Assembly: GCF_034702125.1 (NCBI RefSeq)
Contig: NC_085861.1
Coordinates: forward strand, 50,340,295-50,404,294
Direction of reading: 5' to 3'
From: Engraulis encrasicolus
Taxonomy: Eukaryota; Chordata; Actinopteri; Clupeiformes; Engraulidae
DNA length: 64,000 nt
Part shown: positions 14,225 through 27,103 of the stretch, one piece after another
Layout of the letters: the number at the start of each line of letters is the position of its first letter
How positions within the stretch are numbered: the stretch's first letter is position 1
Notes under the pieces: model-generated
The model's input: the letters and a program-made list of their open reading frames with translations, nothing else
What the model was told of the DNA's origin: nothing
The model's database searches: none
Position numbers and translations under genes: made by a program

Positions 14225-14499
14225 AAGAATGATTCATATGTTCACATGATGTAAAGGTTTATCAGTCTTCTATACTGTATGTGCCCAAGCTGAATTGATA
14301 TGTAAAGACATGGGAATGATTACAGAAGTAAAAAATGTACATACTTTTTTAAATGAACACAATTTTGCATTATATATGCTACAGGAAAAAAAAACAAATT
14401 AATTAATTAAGTTAATTAATTTTTCATTTTCATGAATATCCCCCAAAACAATCATTTCGCTCTGTTCTGACGGTTGATATTTTTTTTTCTCTACTATTC

Positions 14500-14914
14500 T
14501 CCATCCAATGTAAGAATTTTGTTGTATATTTACAATTTACCTGTAGTGTTCCAACTTCAACAGAGTTGGGGTTTCTACATACCTGGCCTCCTCTGTCATC
14601 AGCTGCCATCACAATATGAGTATTGGTACACGTAGCTACTTGAACATTTCCAAACTAGTGAGTTATTATTTATGTCATTGTTATAGACAGTAAAAATGCA
14701 CGATTACGACTGGTGGGGAGAACCGACTCAAGGTTAAAAAAGGCAAAGCTAGAAAATACAGTATACATAGTCTACTTTGTAATATAATTGACATTCTAAC
14801 CTATGAGAACAACAGTAGGCCTACAGTGTATACTGTGTCTACATATACAGTATACTGTATATCAGTGCCTTATTCTAGTACACATCCCAAGTGGGATAAT
14901 AAAGGGCATACTTG

Positions 14915-14967
<53 letters not shown>

Positions 14968-15170
14968 CAACCAAAGGCCCATGTCACAGTAGAGTATGCT
15001 GCTCTGACAAAGCATGTATGCCAACCATGGCAGATCACTGCACGTCATATCAGATGGTGTGTCTGCAGCAGGGTGATATGGGGACACAATAATTGAGTGT
15101 CTTGCTTTCCTCTGAGACACTATACCAAAATGTGTCTGAATTTTTGTCATTATTTAGCCTAATTTAAGTT
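14500..15170. repeat. Downstream block shared by trypsin genes 2 and 3 (gene 2 copy)
   Basis: TTACGACTGGTGGGGA, CAAAGGCCCATGTCAC and GTCATATCAGATGGTGTG occur in the same order at 28437-28680, downstream of gene 3. The gene 2 copy has gained a TACTGTATAC-rich piece and a CTTA array that the other lacks. Non-coding. Confidence 0.8.
14915..14967. repeat. (CTTA)n microsatellite, 13 units
   Basis: A pure tetramer array following AAGTGGGATAATAAAGGGCA. It is absent from the paralogous block at 28.5 kb. Confidence 0.95.
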
Positions 15171-15404
15171 ATGATAGAAGGTGCAGGATTCAGTAGAAAT
15201 TTCTGAATAAAAACTCTGCCTGATGAAGGTCTAAGGACCGAAAGCTTGCAAGTCAAGTAAACCTTCTTTGCACGAAAATAGACCTGAATTATTTAGCCTA
15301 ATAAAACATGTAGAGTATGAACTCTTTGTCATTGTAAGTTGTTGGATGCTTATATGATTCAATAAGGTGAATAAGCATTATTTTGGCTCAACACGGAAAA
15401 TGGG
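15171..15404. other. Intergenic with a LINE/SINE-like 3' motif
   Basis: CTGATGAAGGTCTAAGGACC at 15220 followed by GAAAGCTTGC resembles a motif common near the 3' ends of aquatic-animal retroposons. A related form (CCCGAAACGTCTCG) is at 33543. Nothing else is recognised. Confidence 0.3.
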
Positions 15405-15720
15405 CAATCATGGGTAAGTGGTTAGGGCGTCAGACTTGTAGCCCAAAGGTTGCCGGTTCGTCTCCTGATCCGTCAGGTTGGTGGGGGGAGTGATTAAGCA
15501 GTGCTCTCCCCCATCTTCCTCTATGACTGAGGTATCCTGAACATGGTGCCGTCCCGCCGGACTGCTCCCTTAGGGCGCCATTGAGGGCTGCCCCCTTGCA
15601 TGGGTGAGGCATAAATGCAATTTTGTTGTGTGCAGTGTTCCTTTGTGTGCTGTAGAGTGCTGTGTCACAATGAGTTGGAGTTTCCCAATGGGCTTTCACT
15701 TTCACTTCACGTTAATACTT
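15405..15720 (+). mobile_element. tRNA-derived SINE, plus orientation
   Basis: The 5' part carries an A-box-like TAAGTGGTTAGGGCG and a B-box-like GCCGGTTCGTCTCC about 35 nt later, with the spacing expected of a pol III promoter. A GC-rich body with TGGTGCCGTCCCGCC follows. The end near 15720 is uncertain. Confidence 0.65.
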
Positions 15721-16010
15721 GCTGGCTTAGTCTCACTCTCCATAGTTGATGCTAGTACTCATGGTGCAACAATTCTTAGGCAAGAATGTCAGAGTTGAGG
15801 CAGCCTTCAGGCATGGCAGGCTAGTTGACCTCTAGCCAATTTTTTTTTAAAGTGTTTCATGGGTTTAAATCAGTATGAATGCAAATCAAAGTAATTGGCC
15901 AGGCAGCATACTCCAAACATCAGTCATCCACACTGGTGACAGAAGTAAAATGTTAGCAGCACTGAATGTTTGGCTGCAATTAGTCAAAATGTTATGTTAT
16001 ACTTAAGACA

Positions 16011-16695
16011 GGTCTACCTGCTTGTGCGCTAAAGCCTCTGCAGATGATCCAGAATGCGGCGGCACGGTTGATATTCAATCAACCCAAAAGGACCCATGTT
16101 AGTTGCACTGGTTACCGATCGCCGCCCGGATCAAGCACAAGGCATTGACCCTTGCCTACAAAACCATCACAGGAACGGCCCCAGCTTATCTGAAGGACCT
16201 ACTAACGCCTTATGTTACTGGAAGAGACCTGCGCTCATCCAGCACAAGCCGTCTGGCTCTGCCATCCAGTCGCTCTAGGTACTCCCAGTCAAGATTGTTC
16301 TCCGTTGTGGTACCCAAGTGGTAGAACGGTCTCCCAGAGGCAGCAAGACTAAGCACATCTCTTGCAGCCTTCAAGAAACAACTAAAGACATTCCTCTTTC
16401 GAGAGAATCTACTAGACTAATGCTTGAACTGGCCTTGCCCCAGGGCAGACTCCTGACATGATGTTTAGTTTAGTTTAGTTTGTGTGTGTGTGTTTGTGTG
16501 TGTGTGTACTCGTTATTTACTCTTTAAAATAAATAAATAAATAAATAAATAAAATAACCCCTCTTTGCAACTGCACTTGTTGTTCTGTATATCTCCTGTG
16601 CACTTTGTATTTGCTTGTGATGTTGGCTTGATTATGTCCTCTTTTGAAAGTCGCTTTGGTTATAAAGCGTCTGCCAAATCGAATGTAATGTAATA
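16011..16695 (+). mobile_element. 5'-truncated L2-like LINE with 7-bp target duplication
   Basis: The segment encodes, with broken frames, the tail of an L2-type reverse transcriptase (motifs like QNAAARL, NQPKR, ALTLAYK and RRSSS). It ends in the L2 tail GCGTCTGCCAAAT plus ATGTA repeats. TAAGACA flanks it on both sides (16004-16010, 16696-16702). The paralogous flank of gene 5 (about 44645) reads GAAGACACTAATG with no insertion, so the empty site is visible. Confidence 0.85.
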
Positions 16696-16702
16696 TAAGA
16701 CA

Positions 16703-17319
16703 CTAATGTTTAGATTTGTGATTGATAAGTTCTTTTTAGTGACTTAGGATATTTTGGATATACAACTCGAAATTATATGTGTGGTAAATGAAATGCCCTG
16801 AAATCCTATTTTGTTCAATATTCCAGTATTTTGGAGGATATCTTTGGGCTTTTACACACAGTGCAATATAATACAGTATGTTTATTTTTGGCACAATATC
16901 AGTCTACCAAGTGTTTTCAAAACACACAGACACATACACACACATTCCCACTTTTTACTAAATTAAACTGAATTCACATTGATGTAAAATGTAGGCCTAT
17001 CTATGATGAAAATTGATATATGATCAACAATGGTTTCAGTCTGTATAAGACACTCCCGTTTATCCTCAAGGCAGTGATTAATAAAAACAAGTTTAAGAGC
17101 TTGACTGAAGTATTTGAATCATTCTAAATGTACAGTATGCAGTATTTGATCCCAGTATTTGAAAATGTCTGGTTACGGCCCTGCCCCTATTCCTTGCCCC
17201 ATTTTAATACAGCATGTTACAGGTGCCTCTAATTTGTTGAATTATTTGTATACCCCCAAAATTACAGGTCATTTCCATCAACAAATCATTCAGAAGACAT
17301 TGTTGGTCAATGAAGGTAT
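16703..17319. repeat. Downstream flank shared by trypsin genes 2 and 5 (gene 2 copy)
   Basis: Shares order and words (ACTAATGTTTA, CAGTATGTTT, CACAGACACATAC, TCATTTTTCATCAA-type) with 44650-45119 beyond gene 5. Non-coding, lying between the L2 insertion and the gene 2 polyadenylation signal. Confidence 0.7.
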
Positions 17320-17325
17320 TTTATT
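17320..17325 (-). terminator. Polyadenylation signal of trypsin gene 2
   Basis: AATAAA on the minus strand about 210 nt past the stop codon, inside a 3' flank conserved with genes 3, 4 and 5. Confidence 0.8.
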
Positions 17326-17497
17326 GTGCATAGACTGAAGTGTATGGTGAGTGGTTCATGAATGACTTAAGTTAAAATACAATGTACAAAATAATTGAGG
17401 TAGACAGATGTTGGATTCAGATATAAAGACATAAAATACACAGAAACTACCAACATTTCACTGCAGTAAGATGATGGTAAACTGCGCAAAGACATTA

Positions 17498-19055
<1,558 letters not shown>

Positions 19056-19101
19056 GATTGCTGATTGATCCTGTCGATGTGGGTGCACAGTGGACCCCTG
19101 G

Positions 19102-19110
19102 CATTTAAAG
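19102..19110 (-). promoter_or_regulatory. TATA-like box of trypsin gene 2
   Basis: CTTTAAATG on the minus strand, about 47 nt before the ATG. It is conserved with genes 3, 4 and 5. About 50 nt further upstream an inverted CCAAT motif (ATTGG) is also conserved in those genes. Confidence 0.7.
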
Positions 19111-19610
19111 GCCTTCAAACACTGACCACACCCCATCCGAGACTAGCCGACCAATGAGAATGTTAATAATTTACTGTTGTCAAGGGGAAACGTGGCGAAA
19201 AGTAAAAAGAAAAAATTAAAACTGTAAATGATTTCATTATACCCTACTACGTACATCTTCATTTAATGTATAAAATAAATGCCACTTTGAACATTTATTA
19301 ATGATATTTTGGTGTTTTATTCCTATTAACATAACCCAGATAATGTATTTAAGACAGGTAATTGTGTCATGTGCCTTGTGAAAAATAGGGACATTCTTCA
19401 GTGTTTTAAAATAAATCGCTTTTTTCCCAGCAGGTGTCGCTACTGCTACTATTATTCCTTTTTTAAATTTTGAGTTGGGGCATTCCCTCAACCACACCAA
19501 GCTTTTGTTTGAAATGCAATCAATAGGGCTACTACTTATCGGTATAATTTATTTATCCATATTTTTCTCCCTTTGGAAAAGTTTTCTATATTCATTTAGT
19601 GACTACAAAT

Positions 19611-19976
19611 TTAAAGGTGCACCGTGTAATAGTGTTCTTGTTTAGTTTATTTCCAGAATTTATGCTGCCCATTCAGAAATGTTGCCTTTTTCATGAGTAC
19701 AGTACTTACCACCACCACCAAATTTTAAGAATTCTATATGACTGGGAGAATTACACCTTTCATACACAAAAAGGAATGGTCCGCCATTTTGAATTTCCAG
19801 AGAAAGACATTTTTAGCGGCAAGACTTACTGTACTTTGGTTATACTGGTAAATATTGGTTTATTATTTATTACATATTCATGAAAAGAACAGATTTGGTA
19901 ATAGGCAGCACAGTGTCAATGAGCAGCATAGTTGCAGTACCCATTCTGGCCACTTTCTACACAGTGCAACTCTTTG
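19611..19976. mobile_element. Repeat family R2, copy 1 (palindromic ends)
   Basis: Starts AAAGGTGCACCGTGTAAT and ends CTACACAGTGCAACTCTTT, so its ends are imperfect inverted repeats. The interior word TTTCCAGAATTTATGCTGCC recurs in copies at 28842-29213, 32481-32712, 35351-35692 and 61427-61645. Non-coding, MITE-like. Confidence 0.75.
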
Positions 19977-20575
19977 AATTTACAAAGCTATAATAGTTAC
20001 ACATTAGCTACTCAACTCGGCATGATATGGGACAATTGTAGCCTACTTGGAAAAAAGTGACTTTTTAAAAAACTTCATCAGAACTATTGTATTTGTAATT
20101 CACACACTGCAATCTCTTGTCATAAGTGCTGGTGACATGGTGTGAACACATACACGATAACCTTGAGGTCAAAGACCCAGCAGTTGGCATTTTCCCACCA
20201 AACCTCTAAGGACAAAAATAACATGTACCTACATCATCTTGCTTAAAAACTTCATATTTATGAAATTAAATGGCATAGAGAAGATGGTTGACATCTAGCC
20301 TATATCTACTGTATAGGGGAGAATTCCTTTACACTTCTTTGCAGGGGCACTGTGGGATAATGGATGAACTATAATGAATTATTAATGTATATGTTTACTG
20401 CCTTAATGTTTATTATTTGAATAGTTACTACATTGGTGAAAGCACTTATGAATATTTCAAGATCAACACCATAGATGTTATATTTAATCTGATTTGTCAA
20501 CAAATGGCTTTGTTTGTGCTTTCTGTTTGGCTTGGAAATAATGTTCAGTATTGCCAAACAGCCTTTTATTACAGT

Positions 20576-20791
<216 letters not shown>

Positions 20792-20968
20792 TTAATTCAA
20801 AAAAATGAAAGGAAACAGATTAAATTGTCAATCTGAATTAGAAATGCATACTACCATTACTACCATACAGCACTAGGCCAAACATTCAATACCCAATTCG
20901 CATGCTGTTTTTTTTTTGAGAGAGAGTGGCCCACAGCTTACATGGGGCCCATCTTCAATAGAGACCGT

Positions 20969-21293
20969 CAGGGCCGGCCCAAGCCTTTATGGGGCCCTAA
21001 GCTAAATTTCATCGGGGGGCCCCTCATACCAACACCTACTACAGTATATTCAGTTTTTATTGTAGGGTGGTACAATTAAAAGCGGTACATGAAATATGAC
21101 GTTCTACCCACCATCATTGAGGTGTTCCCCAATAATGGTTTCTGTTGTGTAAGTGGTATATGGGGACTTACACGATTAAGGAAAATGGTGGAGAGTTCAT
21201 TTCTTTTTGGAACTTTGCTGCTCACAGGGGGCCCCTGGTGGCATGGGGGCCCTAAGCCATCGCATAGTTCGCTTATGCCTCGGGCCAGCCCTG
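20969..21293. mobile_element. 325-bp hAT-type MITE with 8-bp target duplication
   Basis: The ends CAGGGCCGGCCC and GGGCCAGCCCTG are inverted. Flanks GAGACCGT (20961-20968) and GAGACAGT (21294-21301) form an 8-bp duplication with one difference. The gene 1 flank at about 9085 reads ATAGACCGTGGACTTA without the element, which confirms the insertion. The interior repeats GGGGCCCTAAG near both ends. Confidence 0.85.
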
Positions 21294-21403
21294 GAGACAG
21301 TGGACATATGTGAGGGGTGGGTCTGGGCCCAAACAGCTTGAGCCGTTTCCATTCTTCCACCCCCCAAGCTCTGACTGTAGGTTCCTCCTGTATTGCTTAT
21401 ACA

Positions 21404-21530
21404 AACCCCAACTCCCCAAACGAAATTGGGACACTTGGATAAAATGAAATTACTATTATTTTCAAAACATTCAGTCCATAGTACATTAGATGGCGAATGT
21501 AAACATATTAGCTGTTCCAGTAAAACCGAA
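21404..21530. mobile_element. MITE family with AACCCCAACTCCCC start (copy 2, partial)
   Basis: Related to the copy at 9118. Shared words are GGGACACT, TTCAAAACAT and CATTAGATG. Right end not defined. Confidence 0.45.
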
Positions 21531-21544
21531 AAAAAAATATTGGT

Positions 21545-21699
21545 TCTCTTTCAGTTGACTCGTTTCACCATCTCTTTGGGAGACAGCTCTCAGCTGTGCG
21601 ATTTAACAAAGAGTTTTTCAATCACGCCGGAGGTCAAATGAGCTGTGTCGTGGGCGGGACGTCCACTTTGTCAAAACCACGAATCCTCACTTATCCTTT
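21545..21699 (+). mobile_element. Possible 5' part of a DIRS-like retroelement
   Basis: The text around CTCTTTGGGAGACAGCTCTC and TCACGCCGGAGGTCAAATG resembles leader DNA of fish DIRS elements. A Gag-like region of such an element follows after the nested insertions (26090 onward). The link is inferential. Confidence 0.3.
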
Positions 21700-23264
21700 T
21701 AGGCGAGTACATCTATGCAAAAAAAAGACCTAACCCCAAAAAAATTGATACAAAAGGTTTTTCAACTGATTTTGTTACCTCTAAGTGTCCTTAATAACAT
21801 ACTAAAAATCTAGGAAAATCTGACTTCAGGAAAGGTGTCATTTTCAAGATCAAAGTTTTTTAAAATAAAGGTTACTACATGATAATTACATTGGCATGAA
21901 CTAACATATTTTCAGGATCTGTTTGTTTGGAGTGCTGTTTGGGTGGATAAAGACACTACTGCTATGATAATATCAGTCAGGGCACATCATCAGTGATGAA
22001 TCATGGTGTCACTAGGTATTTTGGGTCTTTCAGCAGCTGAACTGAATAGACAGGAGCCACTACATGTGTAAGTAGAGGGCAAGGTGAAACGGTTGGTACT
22101 GGAGACAGACAGTGTCCTGAAAGGACATAGGGCTTTAGCATAGCTTTCGGGTAAGCCAGAGTAGGGCCTGTTGTAGCTTCATAGGCAAGGGTCAGGGCCT
22201 TGTATTCAATTAGGGCATGAAAAAGAGGACATGACTGGGAAACTGAGGCTATGTGGTCAGAGAATGATAGATGGTCATCATCAATGACACCTAGATTTCT
22301 TGTGGCCTTATTTGAGGCAACAGTAGCAGAATCCATATTGAGCTCGAAATCATGGCAACCTAAATCTTTGGCTGGGATCACCAGCAGTGCATTTGGGCGA
22401 GGCTCAACTGAAGGTTGCATTCCTTCATACTTGTGGATAGTTCAGAGAGGCAAGCGGAAATGTGTGTGACCGTGGAGTCATCTGGCACAAAGTAACTGTG
22501 CTTCATTGGTGTAACAGTAGTATGAGAAGCTGTGAGAACAGATAACATGACCCAGTGATGTGGTGTACATGGCAAATAGGAGTCCCAGCACCAGCCCTTA
22601 GGACACCTCTGTGGAGAGGTTATGATTTGAGGACAGCTGACCTTGCCCTTGATACATGCTAAGAATGATACCACCAGACTCAAAGAATGTCTGGAAAAAC
22701 TTGAGACACATAAAACTGAATTATTTATCTAAGAGAGATGTTAAATAATCATCTTTTGAAAAAAAAAATGCTAGCTGGTGTGTATGCACAAAGATTTTTA
22801 GATTTACTACAAAACAAAAAGATATGTCCATAATCTCTTCTGAAGATATCTTCTGGCTTGCTAGAAACAAAATAAAAGAGTAATTTTGAGCTTGGCTTTT
22901 TCAGATTTTGAGGTTTTGCATTTTGAAATTTAATGCATATTTAATTACATATAGTCCAATTACCATATTAAAACATAACATTTCAGAAAACTTGCAATAC
23001 ATTTTTTTCTCACAAATATGTGAGTAATCACTGGATTAAGTTTCATGGTGATATCGGCAAGCTAAATATTTTGGCCTATTCACCTGGAGTGTCTCTTGAC
23101 CCATATAATAAGCCTATGGCAGCCATGTTGAAAAAATTCATTTCCCAAAGTCAGATTTTACTAGATTTTTAGTATGTCATTTAGCAGGTCCAATAGTAAT
23201 AGAATCCATAGAAAAACCTTTTGTATCAATTTTTTTGGGGTTAAACCCTAAATGTACTCGCCTA
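21700..23264. mobile_element. 1565-bp terminal-inverted-repeat element A, copy 1
   Basis: Begins TAGGCGAGTACATCTATGC and ends ATGTACTCGCCTA. The two ends are imperfect inverted repeats for about 130 bp (shared CCCCAAAAAAATTGATAC and AAAAGGTTTTTC words). TA borders both ends, consistent with a TA target duplication. An opposite-orientation copy of exactly the same length lies at 55308-56872 in gene 6. The interior minus strand carries an internally deleted L2-like reverse-transcriptase relic (frames 22683-22378 and 22420-22001). No transposase is seen, so it must have been moved by another element's enzyme. Confidence 0.85.
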
Positions 23265-23283
23265 TGTCTTCGTCTGGTGACAT

Positions 23284-23584
23284 TGTGACGGTCTGTCTTC
23301 TTCCCCTCCCCCGCTCACCTGCGCTGAGCTCGGAGCTCGTCCCAATTAAGCGCAGCTGAGCGCAATTGCAATCAGTGTGGCATTCCACTTTCTCTTGTTT
23401 CAAAAACTCCCCTCACTCACTCCAAAATGAGAGCAGTAACACGCACACACGCACACAACACAGTAAAATTTGTGAGCCCGAGTATCCAGCCTGGATCGAA
23501 CACAGTTACGTTTGGTACTATTGCTACGGAGCCTTTGTGATATCCGAAATAACTGCCGTAAGCGTGCCGACATTGTCTTTGCCT
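23284..23584 (+). mobile_element. Partial 5' LTR of a Ty3/gypsy-type element
   Basis: Begins TGTGACGGTCTGTCTTC and matches the start of the 3' LTR (25232) for about 300 bp with several substitutions. It then breaks into a TATATGTA-rich filler. The missing U3/U5 remainder, leader, gag, protease and reverse transcriptase show that a large internal deletion joined the LTR to late pol. Confidence 0.8.
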
Positions 23585-23637
23585 ATTGTATTTATGTATT
23601 ATATATGTATATATGTATATATGTATTATCTTGAGAC

Positions 23638-25192
23638 AAAAATGTTCACAGTTATTACTGATCATGCTGCACTCCAATGGGTCCTGACGTCTACGAAAAC
23701 ATCCAGTCGACTCCTGCGATGGGCTCTGCGACTGCAGAAGTTTGATTTCATTGTGGAATATCGCAAGGGAAAACTAAATGTAGTCCCCGATGCCCTCTCT
23801 CGTGTTCCACCTCCAGCGGGGTCGATTGCAACCGTTCAGATCCAGAAGGTAGACAGTTTCCCTCTGACTGCTGACATCCTGTACACAGAACAACACAATG
23901 ACACACACATTCAAAACATCCTCAAGGCACTGGCAGAAAGCGACCCAAAAATGCAGCAAGACTTCATTGTGATGGAAGACATGGTGTATCGAAAGACCAC
24001 CAACAACGGCAAGACACTCCACCGCCTGTACATCCCGGCATCCTTGCGGGACGAGATCTTCCATTCCTACCATTCGTCACCTATTAGTGGACACTGCGGA
24101 ACATTCAAAACTTACAAAAGACTCTATGACAGGGCTTACTGGCCAGGAATGTGGACGGACGTGAAACATCGGATTGCTTGTTGCCAGCGGTGTCAGACCA
24201 GAAAGGCTGACAACAAGAAGCCTGCCGGAAAAATTCAGCAGACAGAGGTGAAGAGACCCAATGAAATGGTGGGAGTGGACATCATGGGCCCTTTTCCTCG
24301 AAGCACAGAACAAAATGAGTACCTCATAGTCTTTGTTGATTACTACACCAGATGGGTTGAACTCTTCCCAACCAGAACAGCCACTGCACCAGTTGTTGCC
24401 AAACTCTTCAAGAGAGAAATTCTCACTGGCTGGGGAGTCCCTGACTTCATAGTCTCTGACAGAGGCTCTCAGTTTGTCTCCTCCCTGTTTAAAGAGCTCT
24501 GCAACAGTTGGGCAGTCACGCCAAAGCTCACAACAGCATACCATCCACAAACCAACATGACGGAACGTGTGAACAGAAATATCAAGGCCATGATTGCATC
24601 TTTTGTCGACGACAATCACAGAAGGTGGGATCAATACTTACCTGAATTTCGGTTCGCCTTGAACTCGTTTGTCCACGAGACAACAGGAGTTACCCCTGCG
24701 GAACTGCAGCTTGGACGCAAACTGCAGAGTCCAATGGACAAACTCCTGTCCAGTCACAGTTTGTGCCCTGATGATTCTTCCTACGATGTAGTAAAACATC
24801 TCAAAGACCTGCAAAACAAAGCAGAGCAAAGCAGTAAGATGGCAAAACGCAGACAACTGCGAAATTACAACAAAAACAGAAGAGATGTCACTTACCTGCC
24901 GAAGGACAGGGTCTGGGTGCGCAATCATCCTCAGTCTTCTGCAGCACGCTACTTCTCGGCCAAGCTGGCTCCAAAATGGAAAGGCCCGTACAGAATTGTC
25001 CGGCAGTTGGGTCCTGTGAATTTCCAGGTGGTCCGGGAGGACACTGGAGAGGACCTCTGCACTATTCACGTACACAACCTTAAGCCATGCTTTCCAACAG
25101 CAGCGGAGCTGGATGCCCGGGAGAGGGAAGGTCTTCGGACACTCTTCGAGGAATCGTCGGATGAAGAAGACTTCCCTGGCTTCCAAGATTGA
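23638..25192 (+). pseudogene. Ty3/gypsy pol remnant: end of RNase H plus integrase
   Basis: A continuous frame opens at 23366 inside the LTR, but retroelement homology starts at Met93 (23642). In order: RNase H tail with TDHAALQW and YRKGKLNVVPDALSR, integrase HHCC zinc finger (about residues 232-275), and a DDE core with VDIMGP, SDRGSQF and TERVNR. A C-terminal segment follows with KWKGPYRIV and HNLKPCF. The first 92 residues are LTR and filler read-through. The spacing between the second Asp and the Glu is 34 residues rather than the usual 35, because a residue is missing in the HPQTN-MTE loop. Gag, protease and reverse transcriptase are absent, so the copy is defective. Confidence 0.88.
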
Positions 25193-25219
25193 CCCTCACA
25201 ACCTACGGTTGTTCTTCCA

Positions 25220-25231
25220 TGGGGGGGAGAA
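25220..25231 (+). promoter_or_regulatory. Polypurine tract
   Basis: GGGGGGGAGAA lies immediately before the 3' LTR, the expected position of the plus-strand primer of an LTR retrotransposon. Confidence 0.75.
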
Positions 25232-26078
25232 TGTGACGGTCTGTCTTCTTCCCCTCCCCCGCTCACCTGCGCTGAGCTCGGAGCTCGTCCCAATTAAGCG
25301 CAGCTGAGCGCAATTGCAATCAGTGTGGCATTCCACTTTCCTCTTGTTTCAAAAACTCCCCTCACTCACTCCAAAATGAGAGCAGTAACACGCACACACG
25401 CACACAACACAGTAAAATTTGTGAGCCCGAGTATCCAGCCTGAATCTAACACAGTTACGTTTGGTACTATTGCTACGGACCCTTCGTGATATCCGAAAGA
25501 ACTGCCGTAAGCGTGCCGACATTGTCTTTTCCTAAGAAGAATGGAATACATCGTCTAAAAGGACCTGGGTGGTTCCCTCTTCAATAAGAAGACTCGTGAG
25601 TAAATGAACTGGCTGGATATTGCCACTAACTTCGCTGGCTGCTCTCTCCGTCTTGCCCTTCACCCCCAAACAATAGTAGCCTACACACCTTGACAAGTTA
25701 CAACGCAACTCCACCAAAAGCCCAGAAACGCACACAATTCCACACACCCACATTACAACACTACACTTACCTTCTCTATCTTCTTCCTCTCCTTTTTTCC
25801 CCCTATTTTTTGGAGAGTTGATAACGACTATTTTTTGTTCTTGGGACATATTGGATTAATGCCGTTTGGATTTAATACCTTTTTTGTTGGATATACCTTT
25901 TTTGTTGGATTAATGAACATTTAATGAATGAAGATTTTGAAAGTTTAAGGAACTGCCTCGTCTCATGCTTTCCACTTTTTACAAACATTGACTGATTCAC
26001 TGATATTTTTTGCTGACGGTGTTTTGGGATTTAATATTTTTTTAAGATTGCAGTTCCCCCAATCACCACACCGTTACA
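25232..26078 (+). mobile_element. 3' LTR of the Ty3/gypsy-type element, 847 bp
   Basis: Starts TGTGACGGT and ends ACCGTTACA, near-perfect inverted termini with TG...CA borders. Its first 300 bp match 23284-23584. Flanks just outside the two LTRs are ACAT and ATAT, a possible decayed 4-bp duplication. Confidence 0.8.
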
Positions 26079-26842
26079 ATATTGACAGACTCTGGGTTTA
26101 ACGGTCCACAAGAAGTACCTACAGTACATTCGCCGGGCACTCAGTCTCGACAAGACCTCATTTCGACCAAGAGAGAGTTCGTTACTCTGGATCAGTATAA
26201 TTACGTCAATTTGAAAATTGAGGACTGTTTTATCTTATCTTGGGAAACTGCTGAGTCACTAACTATCTGCTAAGCCCGCAAGCAGTGTTGGCGTGCTAAC
26301 TGTAGCATTATAGCTAGCCCAGCTAACTCGCCTAGTTCCATAATGACTACCCGCTTCATTTCAGGAAAGGAGAGAGGCGGAGCCCCGATACTGCCCCAAC
26401 GGATGCGGGTTCAAGGACCCTCACCTCGTCTGCGTTGGCTGTTTCCATGCCAGCGAAGGACTCGCCGGCGGTGAGTGTGATGACGGTATTGAACTGAGTG
26501 TTAATATACGCATGTCATTTCTTGACCACATAATAGCCTAGCATGCTAAATGCTCCTACGCTGAAGTGGATTGGGATACCCCGCTAGCACAAGGGTGTGA
26601 CTGGGCTGAAGTTTCCCAGTTTCCCACTACCAGCAAGCCAGAAGACCCGGGGCACTCTTGCACTCTTCCGCCTTTCGGATCTCAGGCTCTGATCATGAAG
26701 GAAACGTTGAAGTAGACCAGTGGTTTTCAAAGTGGGGGCTGGGGACCCCTGGCGGGGCGTGAGGGGATGTTAGGGGGGCCGTGGCAGGTTGGCAGGGAAA
26801 ATATTGCGAAATAAAATCAATAATTTCATAAATTAAACTAGA

Positions 26843-27088
26843 CTCTAGAGGATCAAGTAAGGGGAACTCGCACACCTTGTATGCCGATGCAATCGTGTCC
26901 TTTTATTGCATGTTTCGAAAATAAAAAAAGTGCTACCCAAGTTTTCGAAACATGCAATAAAAGGACACTATTGCATCGGCATACAAGCTGTGCGAGTTCC
27001 CCTTACTTGATCCTATAGTTTGCCTGTTGGAACCTACGCACCCACCCAGCATCAAGAGAAAAGCCGTGGTACCTCCCTTTGAAAGAAC
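26843..27088. mobile_element. Retroposon fragment with inverted 5' part and 15-bp target duplication
   Basis: ATAAATTAAACTAGA flanks it at 26828-26842 and 27089-27103. The insert contains an almost perfect inverted duplication (about 26849-26921 versus 26941-27013) with a spacer of about 20 bp. Only one arm continues into the following 75 bp. This looks like LINE-type insertion with 5' inversion. Confidence 0.7.
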
Positions 27089-27103
27089 ATAAATTAAACT
27101 AGA

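Noticed and set aside
23284..26078. Endogenous retrovirus
   Set aside because: Integrase and LTR features fit a Ty3/gypsy retrotransposon and no envelope region is seen after pol; the polypurine tract and 3' LTR follow at once.
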